In this document: positions 11,982 through 12,068 of the stretch, piece by piece
Numbering within the stretch: position 1 is the first letter of the stretch
Layout of the letters: each line of letters begins with the position of its first letter
Assembly: GCA_937138275.1 (NCBI GenBank)
Contig: CAKZOY010000057.1
Span: forward strand, 1 to 12,068
Reading direction: 5' to 3'
DNA length: 12,068 nt
Origin: an uncultured Chloroflexota bacterium
Lineage (GTDB): Bacteria > Chloroflexota > Anaerolineae > B4-G1 > DUEL01
Notes under the pieces: generated by a model
The model's database searches: none
What the model saw: only the letters and a program-made list of their open reading frames with translations
Told to the model about the DNA's origin: nothing
Made by a program: the position numbers and the translations under genes

Positions 11982-12068
11982 GATCTGCGATCCGCGATTT
12001 GCGATTTACGATACGCGATTTGCGATACGCGATTTGCGATACGCGATTTGCGATACGCGATTTGCGAT
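11982..12068. repeat. GCGATNN heptamer repeat array, cut by the window edge
   Basis: Twelve 7-base units follow without gap: GATCT (partial, 11982-11986), GCGATCC (11987-11993), GCGATTT twice, ACGATAC (12008-12014). From 12015 GCGATTT and GCGATAC then alternate strictly to the right window edge. The alternating part is in effect a 14-bp repeat. The constant part GCGAT matches the complement-free family word in the 2787-2847 array (GCAAT/GCGAT). There are no spacers, so it is not a CRISPR. Array length beyond the window is unknown. Confidence 0.85.

Noticed and set aside
11982..12068. CRISPR array
   Set aside because: The units are 7 bp in direct contact with no unique spacers, and no cas gene is present.

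Overview
The window is a GC-rich bacterial chromosome segment carrying nine intact genes, all of primary metabolism. No phage, plasmid, transposase, CRISPR, tRNA or rRNA gene is visible. Three things suggest a member of the Chloroflexota (Anaerolineae-like, perhaps thermophilic): the gene set, the split biotin carboxylase and carrier paired with a PccB-type carboxyltransferase, and intergenic arrays of 7-bp repeats. That placement is inference from style, not from a marker gene.

The left three quarters (185-8950) is one block of seven genes, all on the minus strand. In transcription order they are fabF, fabH, acs, pccB-type carboxyltransferase, bioY, biotin carboxylase (accC) and biotin carboxyl carrier protein (accB). 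They read as a pathway. Acs makes acetyl-CoA from acetate. The three carboxylase subunits can make malonyl-CoA (or methylmalonyl-CoA). FabH and FabF use malonyl-ACP to start and extend fatty acids. BioY imports the biotin that the carrier protein needs. fabF/fabH overlap by one base (TGATG), and bioY/accC and accC/accB each overlap as ATGA. acs has its own extended -10 promoter and a long leader, and its base composition is visibly lower in GC than its neighbours.

The right quarter (9356-11549) holds two tandem plus-strand phosphofructokinases. The first has the residues of a pyrophosphate-dependent enzyme (GGEDT, PKTMDND). The second has those of an ATP-dependent enzyme with the allosteric site kept. 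A TTGCTT/TAAAAT promoter with an extended -10 precedes the pair.

The non-coding DNA is the least ordinary part. Two related ~140-bp imperfect palindromes, in the same orientation, bracket the phosphofructokinase pair (9119-9260 and 11840-11981). The second sits inside an array of GCGATNN heptamers, between two GATC tetranucleotides, and the array runs to the right window edge. A related GCAATNN array fills the pccB-bioY gap and begins exactly at the pccB stop codon. The 11550-11840 stretch is packed with hairpins, including one perfect 14-bp inverted repeat and a possible cloverleaf fold. I see no clearly new multi-gene system. The best leads are the repeat family, the cationic Trp/Arg tail on FabH, the dual-donor phosphofructokinase pair and the biotin transporter built into the carboxylase operon.
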